A DNA stretch of 36,743 bases, from positions 1 through 36,743 of the forward strand of contig CALFWV010000103.1 in NCBI GenBank assembly GCA_937927825.1, read 5' to 3'. The position numbers were made by a program, and so were the translations under genes. This document shows, piece after piece, positions 24,586 through 33,208 of this stretch. Below the pieces are notes generated by a model. That model saw nothing but the letters and a program-made list of their open reading frames with translations, searched no databases and had not been told where the DNA came from. Numbering within the stretch: position 1 is the stretch's first letter; every line of letters starts with the position of its first letter. This stretch comes from an uncultured Caulobacterales bacterium. GTDB taxonomy: Bacteria; Pseudomonadota; Alphaproteobacteria; Caulobacterales; Maricaulaceae.

Positions 24586-26408
24586 AATCCACGGTTTTAT
24601 CCGTAGGCCTCCTCGGCGTGAACCTGCCGATAGCGGAGGCGCGAGACCTTTCTCCGCGAGAGAGGTCCGTCTGTTCGTCATTACGCGCGTGCATCGATAT
24701 AACCTCCCGGCATGACGCGTCCGAATTTGACTATGATGTGTTAGAGGCCGAATTTCGGCGATTCGGTTTCGGCGGGAAACAAGCGCTCTTTACCTTGCTG
24801 GACAGTGATAAAGGCCAGTCGGACATAGCGAGACTGATTTCGCGATTGGGGCCTTTGACGACACAAGATCGGCAGCGCATTCAGTCGCAGTGGTCGACGG
24901 AAAAAGCAAAAACCTATTTACCTTTGCTCTTGGACGGGCACCCTATGTCAAGAGACTTACTCTTGAAAACTTTGGGCTATTCAGATGCGGACGTTAGAGA
25001 ACAGGCTCGAAGAGCTCTTGTTCGCCTGCCTGAATACGTGCAGCGAGCGCCTATATCGACCCAGTTGCAGAAGCCTTTATTGGCCGCCCTGGTCCAGGAT
25101 CCAAATCCTGTGGCAGCGACATATTTAGCTCGAATAAGCCCGGCTGGCCACGAGCCCCAATTCGCAAAATTACTCAGTAGCGGCGACACCGAAATTGTTA
25201 CCGCAGCCTATAGCGCGCTATACAGATATAGTCCTGCAAAAGCGTTTAATACACTTTTGGGCGAGATGGCGCGTTTCGAAACACCAGCCCAATCGCGGGC
25301 TGTGGGAATGATGTTGGCAAGACGAAATGCGTCGCGGCCCGACGGGTTTTATCTGAAATTCGCGCGAGATATGTCGGGCGACCCCAAACTCTCCATACCT
25401 GCTCGGGCAAGTGGCCTGCACGGGTATTTGACGATTGCTGATGGTGCGTTCCCGGAGCTGACGCCCCCGCGATCTGAAGCTTTTTCGTTTTTGGTTAAAA
25501 GTGAGCCTTTTTTGACGCAAAATTATTATCTGCCCTATATCAAGGCCGCGGATTCGGACGCGGGCCTTGACTTGATTTGGAATATTGCTCGCGCTGAAAA
25601 ATGGACAAACCGGGATAGGATTGCCGCGTTCTTTACGGATCACCGTTTAAACCAGATAATCACGACAAATCTACTCCAAGCGAGTGACATCCGATCTTTT
25701 ACAGAAGGGCTCCGCCGCGCGGAACCAGAGCACACTCGATTTATAAGGGCGCAAATTGATCACCCGGTTTCTGCCATTGCAGCGGCGGCGCGTCAGAAAT
25801 TGAAACTTTCAGCCCCGCAAGCTCGGACGGGCAACTGCTTGATCGGCGCATTTGATTTAGAGGATATCCGTGCCCAAATGCCGTTTTTTGACGAAGGTTG
25901 GACAGTTGCGCAAAATAGCGCCCGGGTGAGTTTGCCTCGCTCAACTCTGACAACGGCGCACCCAAGTTCATCTGGCTGGTTGGCCGGGTATGATTTGTCG
26001 CGACAGGGGCGCAGGGGCACGTATTCAGGCGGAGCGCTTTTACACCATGATAATAAATCGGGCGCTTTCAAACCTATTGGGAAATTTCAAGGGCCGGTGG
26101 CCATTCTTCCCTCTCAACCGCTGCGGCTAGGTCAAACAACTAATCAATTTTGGGTCATTGATGCATCGAGAGGCGGGGAGCTCAATCTCTCGGCGTACAA
26201 AGTGGATATTGGCGGCGTCATGCCGCGTATCTCGCATATGGGGGCACTACCGGTCACGGCGACCTCCTTTGCGGTTGCACCTAATGGTGATTTACTCATC
26301 GCTTTTGATGGCAAAAAACAAATGCCAATCAGATTATCGAAGACGGGCGGGATGTCTTTTGCGTGTTCACCGAACCGAGCCTCGAATACGCCGCGCGCAC
26401 CACAATAA
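24564..26408 (+). CDS. Secreted helical-repeat (HEAT-like) protein, 614 aa, unknown function
   Basis: The start is GTG. It gives a signal peptide, MSFFRVIKSTVLSVGLLGVNLPIAEA, so export to the periplasm or beyond is likely. Residues ~85-410 are made of short helical pairs with Leu/Ala spacing (LLLKTLGYSDADVREQARRALVRLPEYV; PLLAALVQDPNPVAATYLARISP), reminiscent of HEAT repeats. The C-terminal ~190 residues look like beta-sheet repeats (LPSQPLRLGQTTNQFWVIDAS; ATSFAVAPNGDLLIAFDGK), perhaps a small propeller. The gene ends in TAATG shared with the mrp start. No enzymatic motif was seen. The family is not recognised; the coupling with mrp is the only context clue. Confidence 0.75.
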   Translation: MSFFRVIKSTVLSVGLLGVNLPIAEARDLSPRERSVCSSLRACIDITSRHDASEFDYDVLEAEFRRFGFGGKQALFTLLDSDKGQSDIARLISRLGPLTTQDRQRIQSQWSTEKAKTYLPLLLDGHPMSRDLLLKTLGYSDADVREQARRALVRLPEYVQRAPISTQLQKPLLAALVQDPNPVAATYLARISPAGHEPQFAKLLSSGDTEIVTAAYSALYRYSPAKAFNTLLGEMARFETPAQSRAVGMMLARRNASRPDGFYLKFARDMSGDPKLSIPARASGLHGYLTIADGAFPELTPPRSEAFSFLVKSEPFLTQNYYLPYIKAADSDAGLDLIWNIARAEKWTNRDRIAAFFTDHRLNQIITTNLLQASDIRSFTEGLRRAEPEHTRFIRAQIDHPVSAIAAAARQKLKLSAPQARTGNCLIGAFDLEDIRAQMPFFDEGWTVAQNSARVSLPRSTLTTAHPSSSGWLAGYDLSRQGRRGTYSGGALLHHDNKSGAFKPIGKFQGPVAILPSQPLRLGQTTNQFWVIDASRGGELNLSAYKVDIGGVMPRISHMGALPVTATSFAVAPNGDLLIAFDGKKQMPIRLSKTGGMSFACSPNRASNTPRAPQ

Positions 26409-27505
26409 TGAGCTATAGTGAAGATCGCGCCCTAAAGGCCCTCTCTGCCATCAAAGACCCTCTGAAGGACGGAGACATTATTTCAGCCGGACGCCTGGCC
26501 TCTCTGGAGTTTGTTGAGGGGACTGTGCAGGCCGTTTTGCAAATTCCGCCTCCCCAAGCGGATGCTTTTTTCCCAGTCAGAACTTCCGCCCAAGCCGTTC
26601 TGGAGGCACTGGAGGGTGTTGCCAAAGCACAGGTGATTTTATCGGCGCATAAACCGGGGCCGCAATTAGGCGGTCGTCCGCGCGGGAATCCACACCAAGC
26701 TCGCCGTCCGGAGGGCGTGCAAGGCGACGGTGACGTCAAGCGTATCCTTGCGATATCATCTGCGAAGGGGGGCGTTGGTAAATCGACTATAGCCGCAAAC
26801 CTTGCCGTGGCCCTAGAAAAGTCCGGTCTCAGAGTTGGATTGCTGGACGCAGATATTCACGGCCCCAGCCTCCCGATGATGTTTGGCACGATGGGGCGGC
26901 AAGCCCGCGCTATTCCAGTGGGCGCGCGGAAAATTATTGTTCCGATTGAGGCGCACGGCGTTCAAACGATGTCGATTGCCTATTTGACACCAGATGACAG
27001 TCCCGTTGTCTGGCGTGGACCGCTTGTGCAGGGCGCAATTGCGCGTATGCTCTGGGACGTAGATTGGGGCGAGTTAGATGTTTTAATAATTGATATGCCG
27101 CCCGGCACGGGGGACGCGCAACTTGGCCTCGCGCAAGATATTAAACCTGGCGGAGCGATTATTGTATCGACCCCGCAAGATCTCGCGCTTTTAGATGCCC
27201 GAAAGGGTGTCGCTATGTTTGAAAAGGTTGATATCCCTGTGTTGGGATTGATTGAAAACATGGCCGTCTTTACATGCCCTGATTGTGGATCTTCTCATCA
27301 TATATTCGGGACCGGCGGTGCAAAACGCGATGCGGAAAAATTGGACATAGCCTATTTGGGCGCGGCCCCTTTGGAGATGTCCATCCGTCAAAGCGGAGAT
27401 GAAGGCGTACCGATTTCTGTCACGAATACGGCGATGTCGATTGTTTTTTCAGACTTGGCAAAACATGTCTGGCAAAAAGCGTTAGAAACAAATCAGCGCG
27501 AATAA
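26408..27505 (+). CDS. mrp: Mrp/ApbC (Nbp35-type) iron-sulfur cluster carrier ATPase
   Basis: I take the ATG at 26408, overlapping the previous stop as TAATG, giving 365 aa; the track's 15 extra residues (MFTEPSLEYAARTTI) are antisense-like read-through of the previous gene's end. Residues 1-80 form an N-terminal MIP18/DUF59-type domain. The P-loop ILAISSAKGGVGKSTIAANLAVAL at ~113-136 is a deviant Walker A with K120. DVLIIDMPPGTGDAQL is the Walker B/switch. CPDCGSSHHIFG carries the CxxC that bridges a 4Fe-4S cluster in the dimer. It delivers Fe-S clusters to apoproteins in the cytoplasm (established for the family). Its 3' end overlaps the convergent coq9 by 13 nt. Confidence 0.95.
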   Translation: MSYSEDRALKALSAIKDPLKDGDIISAGRLASLEFVEGTVQAVLQIPPPQADAFFPVRTSAQAVLEALEGVAKAQVILSAHKPGPQLGGRPRGNPHQARRPEGVQGDGDVKRILAISSAKGGVGKSTIAANLAVALEKSGLRVGLLDADIHGPSLPMMFGTMGRQARAIPVGARKIIVPIEAHGVQTMSIAYLTPDDSPVVWRGPLVQGAIARMLWDVDWGELDVLIIDMPPGTGDAQLGLAQDIKPGGAIIVSTPQDLALLDARKGVAMFEKVDIPVLGLIENMAVFTCPDCGSSHHIFGTGGAKRDAEKLDIAYLGAAPLEMSIRQSGDEGVPISVTNTAMSIVFSDLAKHVWQKALETNQRE

Positions 27506-28191
27506 CGTCTGCGCCGGGCGCGCCCGCGCTTTGGCCGCGTGAATATATCTAAGCCTCCATATCTGAGCTGGCCCAGAATTTCGGCGGGCTCCGGCATGTT
27601 TTTTGTTAAACCTTTTACTCGCCATTTCAGTTTTTCAAACTCCATGACATTCTCTATTCTGGCGTCCAAAAAGGCGCGCGCTGCCGCCTTATCTTCTGAT
27701 TGGTCTGAGAGCCAAACCGGAAGGGTTGTCCCAATCACGGAAGATAAAATCGCTCGTTTAGAATAGAAATTTGCATCCGTAGATGTATCGCCAATAGCAC
27801 GCCAAATTGTATCTGCCGCATTCCAAATTTGGCGCACGCCCTTGGATGCCAAGTCAGGTAAGACTAACCGGGATGAAGCCCGCCGCGCGGCCTCTTCGTG
27901 ACGTCCAATGGCCTCTAATCGGAATAGCACGCCCTGTGTTACCCGCTCACGAATTTTTAGTGCATCCAAATCAATCCGGCTTAAATGCTCCGCGGTCTGC
28001 GTATTGAGTGTGTCTGACCAATAATCCAGAAGATCTGCAATTCCGTTTTCAAAATATAAATCTCCCGACCCCTCAGGATAGCCTGCATCTCGAACGGCTC
28101 GCTTTAAAGTCAAATTTGTCCAGCCCTCGAAAGGTGCGATTTTCAAAGCAGCTTTTAAAATAGCGTCGCGGATGTGGTTGGGTTGGCTCAT
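27493..28191 (-). CDS. COQ9-family ubiquinone biosynthesis protein
   Basis: This 232-aa protein has a TetR-like N-terminal helix set (IRDAILKAALKIAPFEGWTNLTLKRAVRDAGYPEG), then the COQ9 core (LRIRERVTQGVLFRLEAI-type segment around 85-100; ASRLVLPDLASKGVRQIWNAADTIWRAIGDTSTDANFYSKRAILSSVIGTTLPVWLSD). In COQ9 this part binds lipid and assists COQ7-type hydroxylation. It ends in an Arg-rich tail (RPKRGRARRRRYSR). Alphaproteobacteria and mitochondria share this family, which supports the taxonomic reading. It is convergent with mrp and lies downstream of the ABC exporter genes on the same strand with a 36-nt gap. Confidence 0.9.
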   Translation of the reverse strand: MSQPNHIRDAILKAALKIAPFEGWTNLTLKRAVRDAGYPEGSGDLYFENGIADLLDYWSDTLNTQTAEHLSRIDLDALKIRERVTQGVLFRLEAIGRHEEAARRASSRLVLPDLASKGVRQIWNAADTIWRAIGDTSTDANFYSKRAILSSVIGTTLPVWLSDQSEDKAAARAFLDARIENVMEFEKLKWRVKGLTKNMPEPAEILGQLRYGGLDIFTRPKRGRARRRRYSR

Positions 28192-28227
28192 GTCCGGTTA
28201 TATGGGGACTGACATCAGAAAAGTCAC

Positions 28228-29709
28228 CTAGGCCTTACGCCGCAGAACGACACGTTTGAACCAAGCGATAACAATTTCCGCGCCTGCACCCGACAGGACG
28301 CCAAAACGGAAAATCCGTCCGGCCATCGCAATTGTGCCGATGCAAAGCACCGTAAGGAACGCTGTGGACAGCAAAAGCTCCCAAATCGGCGGATCAGACG
28401 GTAAGCGCACGATGGACGCGAAAGGTGCAGAAAACGGGATGAAGGTCGCTATTCGGAGCAGGGGGCTATCAGGGGCCGACAAGCCTAATGGAATAACGGC
28501 GGCGCAGGCCATCAAGATAAAGAGGATGGGCGTTGTCAGGGTTTGCGCGTCCTGCATTGAGGAGGACAAAGAGCCGAGAGCAATGAAAAATGCCCCGTAT
28601 AATACATACCCCAGGATCAGATATATAATCAGGAAGACAATCATTTTCGCATCAAAGGCGGAGATGAGACCCTTAACGATGGCCTGGTCAGACCCGAAGG
28701 CAACATAGCCGACGACGCCGACGATACCGACGATGATATAAGGCGCCATCATTGACAGTGTGAGGGCGGCAACACCTAATAGTTTTCCTAAGATGATTTC
28801 AGAGAACCGTGTTGTCGCCAGCATCATTTCCAGCAATTTATTGAGCTTTTCTTCCAGCATAGATGTTAGCAACATATAGGCTCCGGAGAAAACGGTGAGC
28901 CATAACATGAAGGCTAAAACCGTTGCGACAACAAAGGGAATTGTATCGCTGGAGTTGACGCCTTGGTCATCTGCGACCGTTTTTAAAGGATTATACAACG
29001 TTGTTTCAGGTGCGAGAGCTTCTAATCTATCCAGCTCTGAGCCAGTCAATCCCTTTGGGTTTAAATAACTTTCACGCGCCAAATGTTGAAGGTAATCATC
29101 TGCAAGGTTCGCCGCATCGACCTTATTAATGTTAGTCGTCCAATATTGGGCGTCGGGTTTAGATGGGTCTCTTCCGGGTTTGAAAATAATCGCGCCGCCC
29201 AGCGCGGCCTCCTCTCCATCAACATTAATCAGCGACTGCCCTTTAAGATACGGGAGCAAATCTTTGAGTGAATTTGCCGGCGCATCGATGAACTTAAACT
29301 CTGCCACGGGTGGTTCATAATTCGGTGACACGTCCGGAATATTTTCTTTTATGTATGACTGCGCGGCTATTGTCCCATCGGCCCTTAAAACGCGCTGGAA
29401 CTCTGCGCGTTTCATTTTGTCTTGAATAAAAAAGGCTTTTGCGGACATCGCCGATCGCGCGGAGTCCTCTAACATCTCTTCATACATGCGGGCTAACCCG
29501 TCTTGATGTTGACCTGTTTCATCCAAGACCGTGACATATTGGGTAGGGCTGAGATCGATATCAGCTGTTGCCATGATGAAACCGAATGCGCCAAAGATGA
29601 AGGGCAGGAGGAATGAAATCCAAAATCCCCAGGTTTTCACATATCCAAGATAGTCGCGACGCGCGATGAGGAAGGTCCGGCGGAGGTTTATTTTGGGTAA
29701 CAGGCTCAT
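28228..29709 (-). CDS. ABC-2 type exporter permease, NatB-like
   Basis: This 493-aa protein begins with a cytoplasmic basic stretch, then a first membrane helix (TWGFWISFLLPFIFGAFGFIMA). A large extracytoplasmic loop of ~200 residues follows (about 45-250), then five or so clustered C-terminal helices (VVATVLAFMLWLTVFSGAYML; LGVAALTLSMMAPYIIVGIVGVVGYVAF; MIVFLIIYLILGYVLYGAFFIALGSL; PILFILMACAAVIPLGL; LLSTAFLTVLCIGTIAMAG). This is the NatB/ABC-2 layout with the conserved EEKLNKLLEMMLATT-type coupling motif. It forms an exporter with the ATPase gene upstream, which it overlaps by 4 nt (ATGA). The substrate is unknown; sodium is the classical NatAB case but cannot be assumed. Confidence 0.9.
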   Translation of the reverse strand: MSLLPKINLRRTFLIARRDYLGYVKTWGFWISFLLPFIFGAFGFIMATADIDLSPTQYVTVLDETGQHQDGLARMYEEMLEDSARSAMSAKAFFIQDKMKRAEFQRVLRADGTIAAQSYIKENIPDVSPNYEPPVAEFKFIDAPANSLKDLLPYLKGQSLINVDGEEAALGGAIIFKPGRDPSKPDAQYWTTNINKVDAANLADDYLQHLARESYLNPKGLTGSELDRLEALAPETTLYNPLKTVADDQGVNSSDTIPFVVATVLAFMLWLTVFSGAYMLLTSMLEEKLNKLLEMMLATTRFSEIILGKLLGVAALTLSMMAPYIIVGIVGVVGYVAFGSDQAIVKGLISAFDAKMIVFLIIYLILGYVLYGAFFIALGSLSSSMQDAQTLTTPILFILMACAAVIPLGLSAPDSPLLRIATFIPFSAPFASIVRLPSDPPIWELLLSTAFLTVLCIGTIAMAGRIFRFGVLSGAGAEIVIAWFKRVVLRRKA

Positions 29710-30653
29710 GTTGAATGTCCCTCCGGTGTATTCATGCCTTGCCGCACATCATCTCCAACCAAGGTCACAAAGGCCTCATGCAATGTGGGGCGGATGGGTT
29801 CATATTTTGACAGACGCAATCCTTGCGTCACAGAGCGTTCCAAGATGTCATGCGCTTGCGCACCGGGTTTCAGGGTCAGTGATAATTCCCCATCAGGGTG
29901 TGTGTCTACACTCGCAGCGAAGGGCTCAACCAGCTCGGCTAAACCGTCCATCTCGGACGCTACGTTTACGCGGCGGGGGGCTTCCGCCAGCGCAGCTTCG
30001 GTTGTTCCGTCAAAGACCTTTCGGCCAGATGCCATCAAGATGATGCGATCACATAAACGTTCGGCATGTTCCATCACATGGGTCGAGAAAATAATGGTTC
30101 GGTCGCGCGACGCAATCTCCCGCACAATGCCTTCCAACACGTGTTGGTTGACGGGGTCTAGCCCCGAAAATGGCTCGTCCAGAATGTGGAATTCGGGGTC
30201 ATGGGCAATCGCCGCCAGCAATTGAACTTTTTGTGCCATGCCTTTGGACATGTCTTTGTTCTTTTTCCGCTTGGCGTCCCCCAACCCGTAGCGGTCAAGC
30301 AGTTCATCGGCGAGGGCGAAGGCTGGCTTCTTCTGAATGCCGTTCAAGCGGGCCATATGGGCAATGGCCTCGCGCGCAGTTTGTTTTTTATATAGGCCGC
30401 GTTCTTCGGGTAAGAACCCAATCCGGCCAAAGGCATTTTCGCCGGGGGATTCGCCGAATAAATTCACTGTACCGCTGTCCGGTTTAATCAAGCCCAAGGC
30501 CATGCGTAACGTCGTGGTTTTACCCGCCCCGTTCGGACCTAGAAATCCCACAATTTGTCCCGGTTCAACAGTGAATGAAACATCGCTGACGGCGGGTTTT
30601 CCGCCAAAAAGTTTGGAGACGGATTGAAGCGAGAGAGGTGCGGTCATGTCCAA
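29706..30653 (-). CDS. ABC exporter ATP-binding protein, NatA-like
   Basis: This 315-aa protein has Walker A GFLGPNGAGKTTTLRMALGL (about 35-54), a Q-loop in RIGFLPEERGLYKKQTAREA, a degenerate signature MSKGMAQKVQLLAAIAHDP, Walker B FHILDEPFSGLDPVNQHVL and the H-switch IIFSTHVMEHAERLCDRII. A ~90-residue C-terminal extension follows (VNVASEMDGLAELVEPFAASVDTHPDGELSL), typical of NatA/DUF4162-type subunits. The EERGLYKKQTA and signature without LSGGQ are usual in the NatA subgroup. It forms an operon with the permease (4-nt overlap). It is probably cytoplasmic and membrane-associated. Confidence 0.93.
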   Translation of the reverse strand: MDMTAPLSLQSVSKLFGGKPAVSDVSFTVEPGQIVGFLGPNGAGKTTTLRMALGLIKPDSGTVNLFGESPGENAFGRIGFLPEERGLYKKQTAREAIAHMARLNGIQKKPAFALADELLDRYGLGDAKRKKNKDMSKGMAQKVQLLAAIAHDPEFHILDEPFSGLDPVNQHVLEGIVREIASRDRTIIFSTHVMEHAERLCDRIILMASGRKVFDGTTEAALAEAPRRVNVASEMDGLAELVEPFAASVDTHPDGELSLTLKPGAQAHDILERSVTQGLRLSKYEPIRPTLHEAFVTLVGDDVRQGMNTPEGHST

Positions 30654-30703
30654 GGTCTATGATAGGATTTAGGTCAGCGATAGGTTAAATTTTGGCGCTC
30701 TTT

Positions 30704-31480
30704 TCACATTTGTTCCAGCACGGTTAACACGGCCTCACGACCCCCGTTGAGCCACGTATTGTGATGTTCCGCGCCGGGCAGGATATGCGCAGATTTGGGA
30801 CCCGAATATCCATCGTATAATTTTTCTCCTTGCGCGAGCGGAATGACCCTATCCGCCGTTCCGTGAACCCAAAGAAGAGGGGTGTCCAAACCGTCCAAGG
30901 CTTTGTCGGACCGCCATCGGTCCTTCAATAATATGGCCGTTGGCAGGATTGGCATTTGCCGCTGCGCCATGTCTAAGACGGAGTTGAAGGGCGCGTCGAG
31001 AATTAACAGTTCGGGTTGATGCTCGGCTGCGAGTTGCGCTGCGACACCCGCGCCAAGTGATGTCCCGTAGAATACAAAGTTATCGACGCCCAGTATCCCC
31101 CTCAGGTGATTATATTGTTCAATGGCGGCGGCGACCAAATTATCCTGCGTCGGTGTGCCGTCTGTTCCCGGATATCCCGGATATCCCACGGACCAAACGC
31201 CGTAACCCGCTGCCTGCAAATCCCGAAAGATGAGCATATTGCTGTCAATGGACGAGGCATTGCCATGGAAGACCATCACGGTGGGGCGGTCGGTTTGGGC
31301 CGGACTGTACCAACCCAACCCACCGTACGACGTTCGGACCTCTGTCATTTCGGCGGGCGGTGGATTGTAAAAATTCGGCGGAAAGTAAATTAATTTTCGC
31401 TGCGCAAAAAAAGCAATCGCGGCCAATCCGACATACAGCAAAAGCGCCGTAACAATTATGCGGTGAATCCAAATCATCAT
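30704..31480 (-). CDS. Membrane-anchored alpha/beta hydrolase
   Basis: The track ORF starts at 31549, but its first 23 residues overlap the divergent gene's start. I prefer the ATG at 31480, which begins MMIWIHRIIVTALLLYVGLAAIAFFAQRKLIYFPP, a clean N-terminal membrane anchor (258 aa). The hydrolase core has VMVFHGNASSIDSNMLIFRDL (oxyanion region), the nucleophile elbow NFVFYGTSLGAGVAAQLA (GxSxG), an Asp in LLWVHGTADRVIPLAQGEKL and the His in ILPGAEHHNTWL. It resembles the BEM46/YfhR-like serine hydrolases of unknown substrate. It is divergent from the serine hydrolase with 62 bp in between, which must contain both promoters. Confidence 0.85.
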   Translation of the reverse strand: MMIWIHRIIVTALLLYVGLAAIAFFAQRKLIYFPPNFYNPPPAEMTEVRTSYGGLGWYSPAQTDRPTVMVFHGNASSIDSNMLIFRDLQAAGYGVWSVGYPGYPGTDGTPTQDNLVAAAIEQYNHLRGILGVDNFVFYGTSLGAGVAAQLAAEHQPELLILDAPFNSVLDMAQRQMPILPTAILLKDRWRSDKALDGLDTPLLWVHGTADRVIPLAQGEKLYDGYSGPKSAHILPGAEHHNTWLNGGREAVLTVLEQM

Positions 31481-31542
31481 TGAATGGCTGTGCCTCAAAA
31501 GGGGGTGCTTGACCAGAGGGCGAAAAGCGGCAGAGTCGCGCC

Positions 31543-32817
31543 ATGACATATTTTAAAACACTCCTTCTCTCTACACTTATCGCGGGCCTTGGCGCTTGCA
31601 GTGCCGGGTCGGACGGAAAGCCAATTTCCCAAGCGCCCGAATTTAACACGGCCGCCATGGATGAGTTGCTGTCCAGCGCGGTGGAGAACGGCGAGGTTAT
31701 CGGCGTTCAGGCGTTGGTCTTTGACGAAGGCCAAACGGTTTACCGCAATAGCTTCGGCTTGGCAGATCGCGAACGGAATACGCCCGTTAAATCTGACACG
31801 GTTTACCGCGTCTATTCCATGACCAAGCCGTTGACCTCGGCGCTCATCATGGACCTGATGGAGGACGGAAAGCTCAAACTCTCCGACCCCGCATCTAAAT
31901 TCATTCCCCAGCTCGCGCAGATGAAAGTCGTCAGCCTGGGCGCGGACGGCCAGCCGAAATATGAAGATCAAGCCCGCGCCATGACTATTGAGGATTTGCT
32001 CTTGCACCGCTCCGGCATGGCTTACGGTATCTTTGGCGGGAACCCGATTGAGGACGCTTGGGCCGGTGCCGGGATGTTTGACCCGCAAACATCCATGGCT
32101 GAGAATATGGACAAATTGCCGATGTTGCCGCTTTTGGGGCAACCGGGCGAACAATGGTTTTACTCCTATTCCATCGATATTTTGGGCCGCATTGCAGAAG
32201 TCGTCACAGGCCAAACATTGGGCGAAGCTATGACGGAGCGCTTCTTTGACCCGCTGGGTATGACCGAGACGAGCTTCACCGTTCCGGCTGAGCGCAAGGC
32301 GCGCTTTGCGTCTAATTATATGTTGCAGCCCGACGGTAGTTTTATTCTGGCCGAAGATGGGCAAAGCTCGCCTTTTACGATGCCCGGGAAGTTCCAATCC
32401 GGCGGCGGCGGACTGACCTCGACAACGGATGACTGGCTCAAATTTGCGCGTCTCCTTTTGAATGAGGGCGAATATGAGGGCACCCGAATTCTGGACGCCG
32501 AGACTGTGCGCTTGATGATGACAGACCATCTCGGCGATACGCCCAGCTTGCTGCCGTGGATTGGCGGCGAGACAGGCGCGGGATTTGGCTATGGCGGCTC
32601 TATTCAAATGACAAGCACACCGGAATTAGAAAACACAAAAGGCCGCTATCCGGGACAATTCGGATGGGGCGGCGCGGCGCGGACAAATTTCTGGGTTGAT
32701 CCTGAAAACGGCTCGATTGGCATTATCATGCTGCAAATGTTTAGTCCCGAAGATCCGCAAATCCATGATGATTTCCAAGCGATGGTTCTGGCGCAAACCC
32801 GCGATGATAAAATGTAA
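31543..32817 (+). CDS. Lipoprotein serine hydrolase of the beta-lactamase (class C-like) fold
   Basis: This is a 424-aa protein. The N-terminus MTYFKTLLLSTLIAGLGACSAG has a lipobox (LGAC, C19), so it is probably an envelope lipoprotein. The beta-lactamase-family core has the nucleophile motif SMTK (S92xxK95) in VYRVYSMTKPLTSALIMDLM. A tyrosine motif lies in EQWFYSYSIDILGRI, and GGGGLTSTTDDWLKFARLLLNEGEYEG and GQFGWGGAARTNFWVDPENG stand where the third motif is expected (WGG rather than KTG). This suits EstB-like esterases or D-aminopeptidase relatives rather than a true beta-lactamase. The 370-aa minus-strand ORF within it is a codon-bias shadow. Confidence 0.9.
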   Translation: MTYFKTLLLSTLIAGLGACSAGSDGKPISQAPEFNTAAMDELLSSAVENGEVIGVQALVFDEGQTVYRNSFGLADRERNTPVKSDTVYRVYSMTKPLTSALIMDLMEDGKLKLSDPASKFIPQLAQMKVVSLGADGQPKYEDQARAMTIEDLLLHRSGMAYGIFGGNPIEDAWAGAGMFDPQTSMAENMDKLPMLPLLGQPGEQWFYSYSIDILGRIAEVVTGQTLGEAMTERFFDPLGMTETSFTVPAERKARFASNYMLQPDGSFILAEDGQSSPFTMPGKFQSGGGGLTSTTDDWLKFARLLLNEGEYEGTRILDAETVRLMMTDHLGDTPSLLPWIGGETGAGFGYGGSIQMTSTPELENTKGRYPGQFGWGGAARTNFWVDPENGSIGIIMLQMFSPEDPQIHDDFQAMVLAQTRDDKM

Positions 32818-32940
32818 GCTGATATTTTTCCAAGCGTTACCGGTCGCAGTCCATCCGTTGAAACTTTGATTCCAACTCGGGATCTGCCGCAGTCTGTGTC
32901 TTGGGCAAAGTTAGGACTGCCCGCGTGATGGCCATCCGCG

Positions 32941-33090
32941 ATGGAAGACCAGGATAGTAAGTTTGTTTTACGCGAAGGTCATCACGCGGCAGCGGTTGTT
33001 GATACACCGGGCGGGGGTCCCGTAGTTATGCCTTCCGGTCAGACTCGCCAAAACAGGTCAAACTCTGGTGAGGAGTTTTCCTATGTCTGA
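32941..33090 (+). CDS. Possible small ORF, 49 aa
   Basis: This frame is below the size cut-off of the ORF track. It reads MEDQDSKFVLREGHHAAAVV and DTPGGGPVVMPSGQTRQNRS, and ends in TATGTCTGA, overlapping the start of the next small ORF by 8 nt. It has no SD and an in-frame stop 15 nt upstream. It could be a real small gene, a piece of a broken gene or chance. Confidence 0.25.
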   Translation: MEDQDSKFVLREGHHAAAVVDTPGGGPVVMPSGQTRQNRSNSGEEFSYV

Positions 33091-33208
33091 ACACGGTGGG
33101 TCCTACCACCTTGCACAAACCCCATCTTCCGACGGTTTCAACGGCCCCGAGTTTAAGACAAAACGGTCGCCTCTCGATGTAAAAGCTCCGGCACACTCCG
33201 GCGGCTAA
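33083..33208 (+). CDS. Small hypothetical protein, 41 aa
   Basis: A strong ribosome-binding site, GAGGAG, sits 7 nt before this ATG, better than that of many large genes in the window. The frame reads MSEHGGSYHLAQTPSSDGFN followed by GPEFKTKRSPLDVKAPAHSG. It is hydrophilic with no membrane segment or motif. It is absent from the ORF track because it is short. A minus-strand 67-aa frame over the same bases lacks a comparable SD. Codon use looks coding, but I do not recognise the product. Confidence 0.4.
   Translation: MSEHGGSYHLAQTPSSDGFNGPEFKTKRSPLDVKAPAHSGG

Noticed and set aside
31481-31549. Longer start of the alpha/beta hydrolase
   Set aside because: It would overlap the divergent gene's start, and the membrane anchor begins right after the ATG at 31480.
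31495-32607. 370-aa minus-strand ORF opposite the serine hydrolase
   Set aside because: It is fully antisense to a gene with lipobox, SMTK and family motifs; its translation is Arg/Gln/His-rich without domain features, as expected of a codon-bias shadow.
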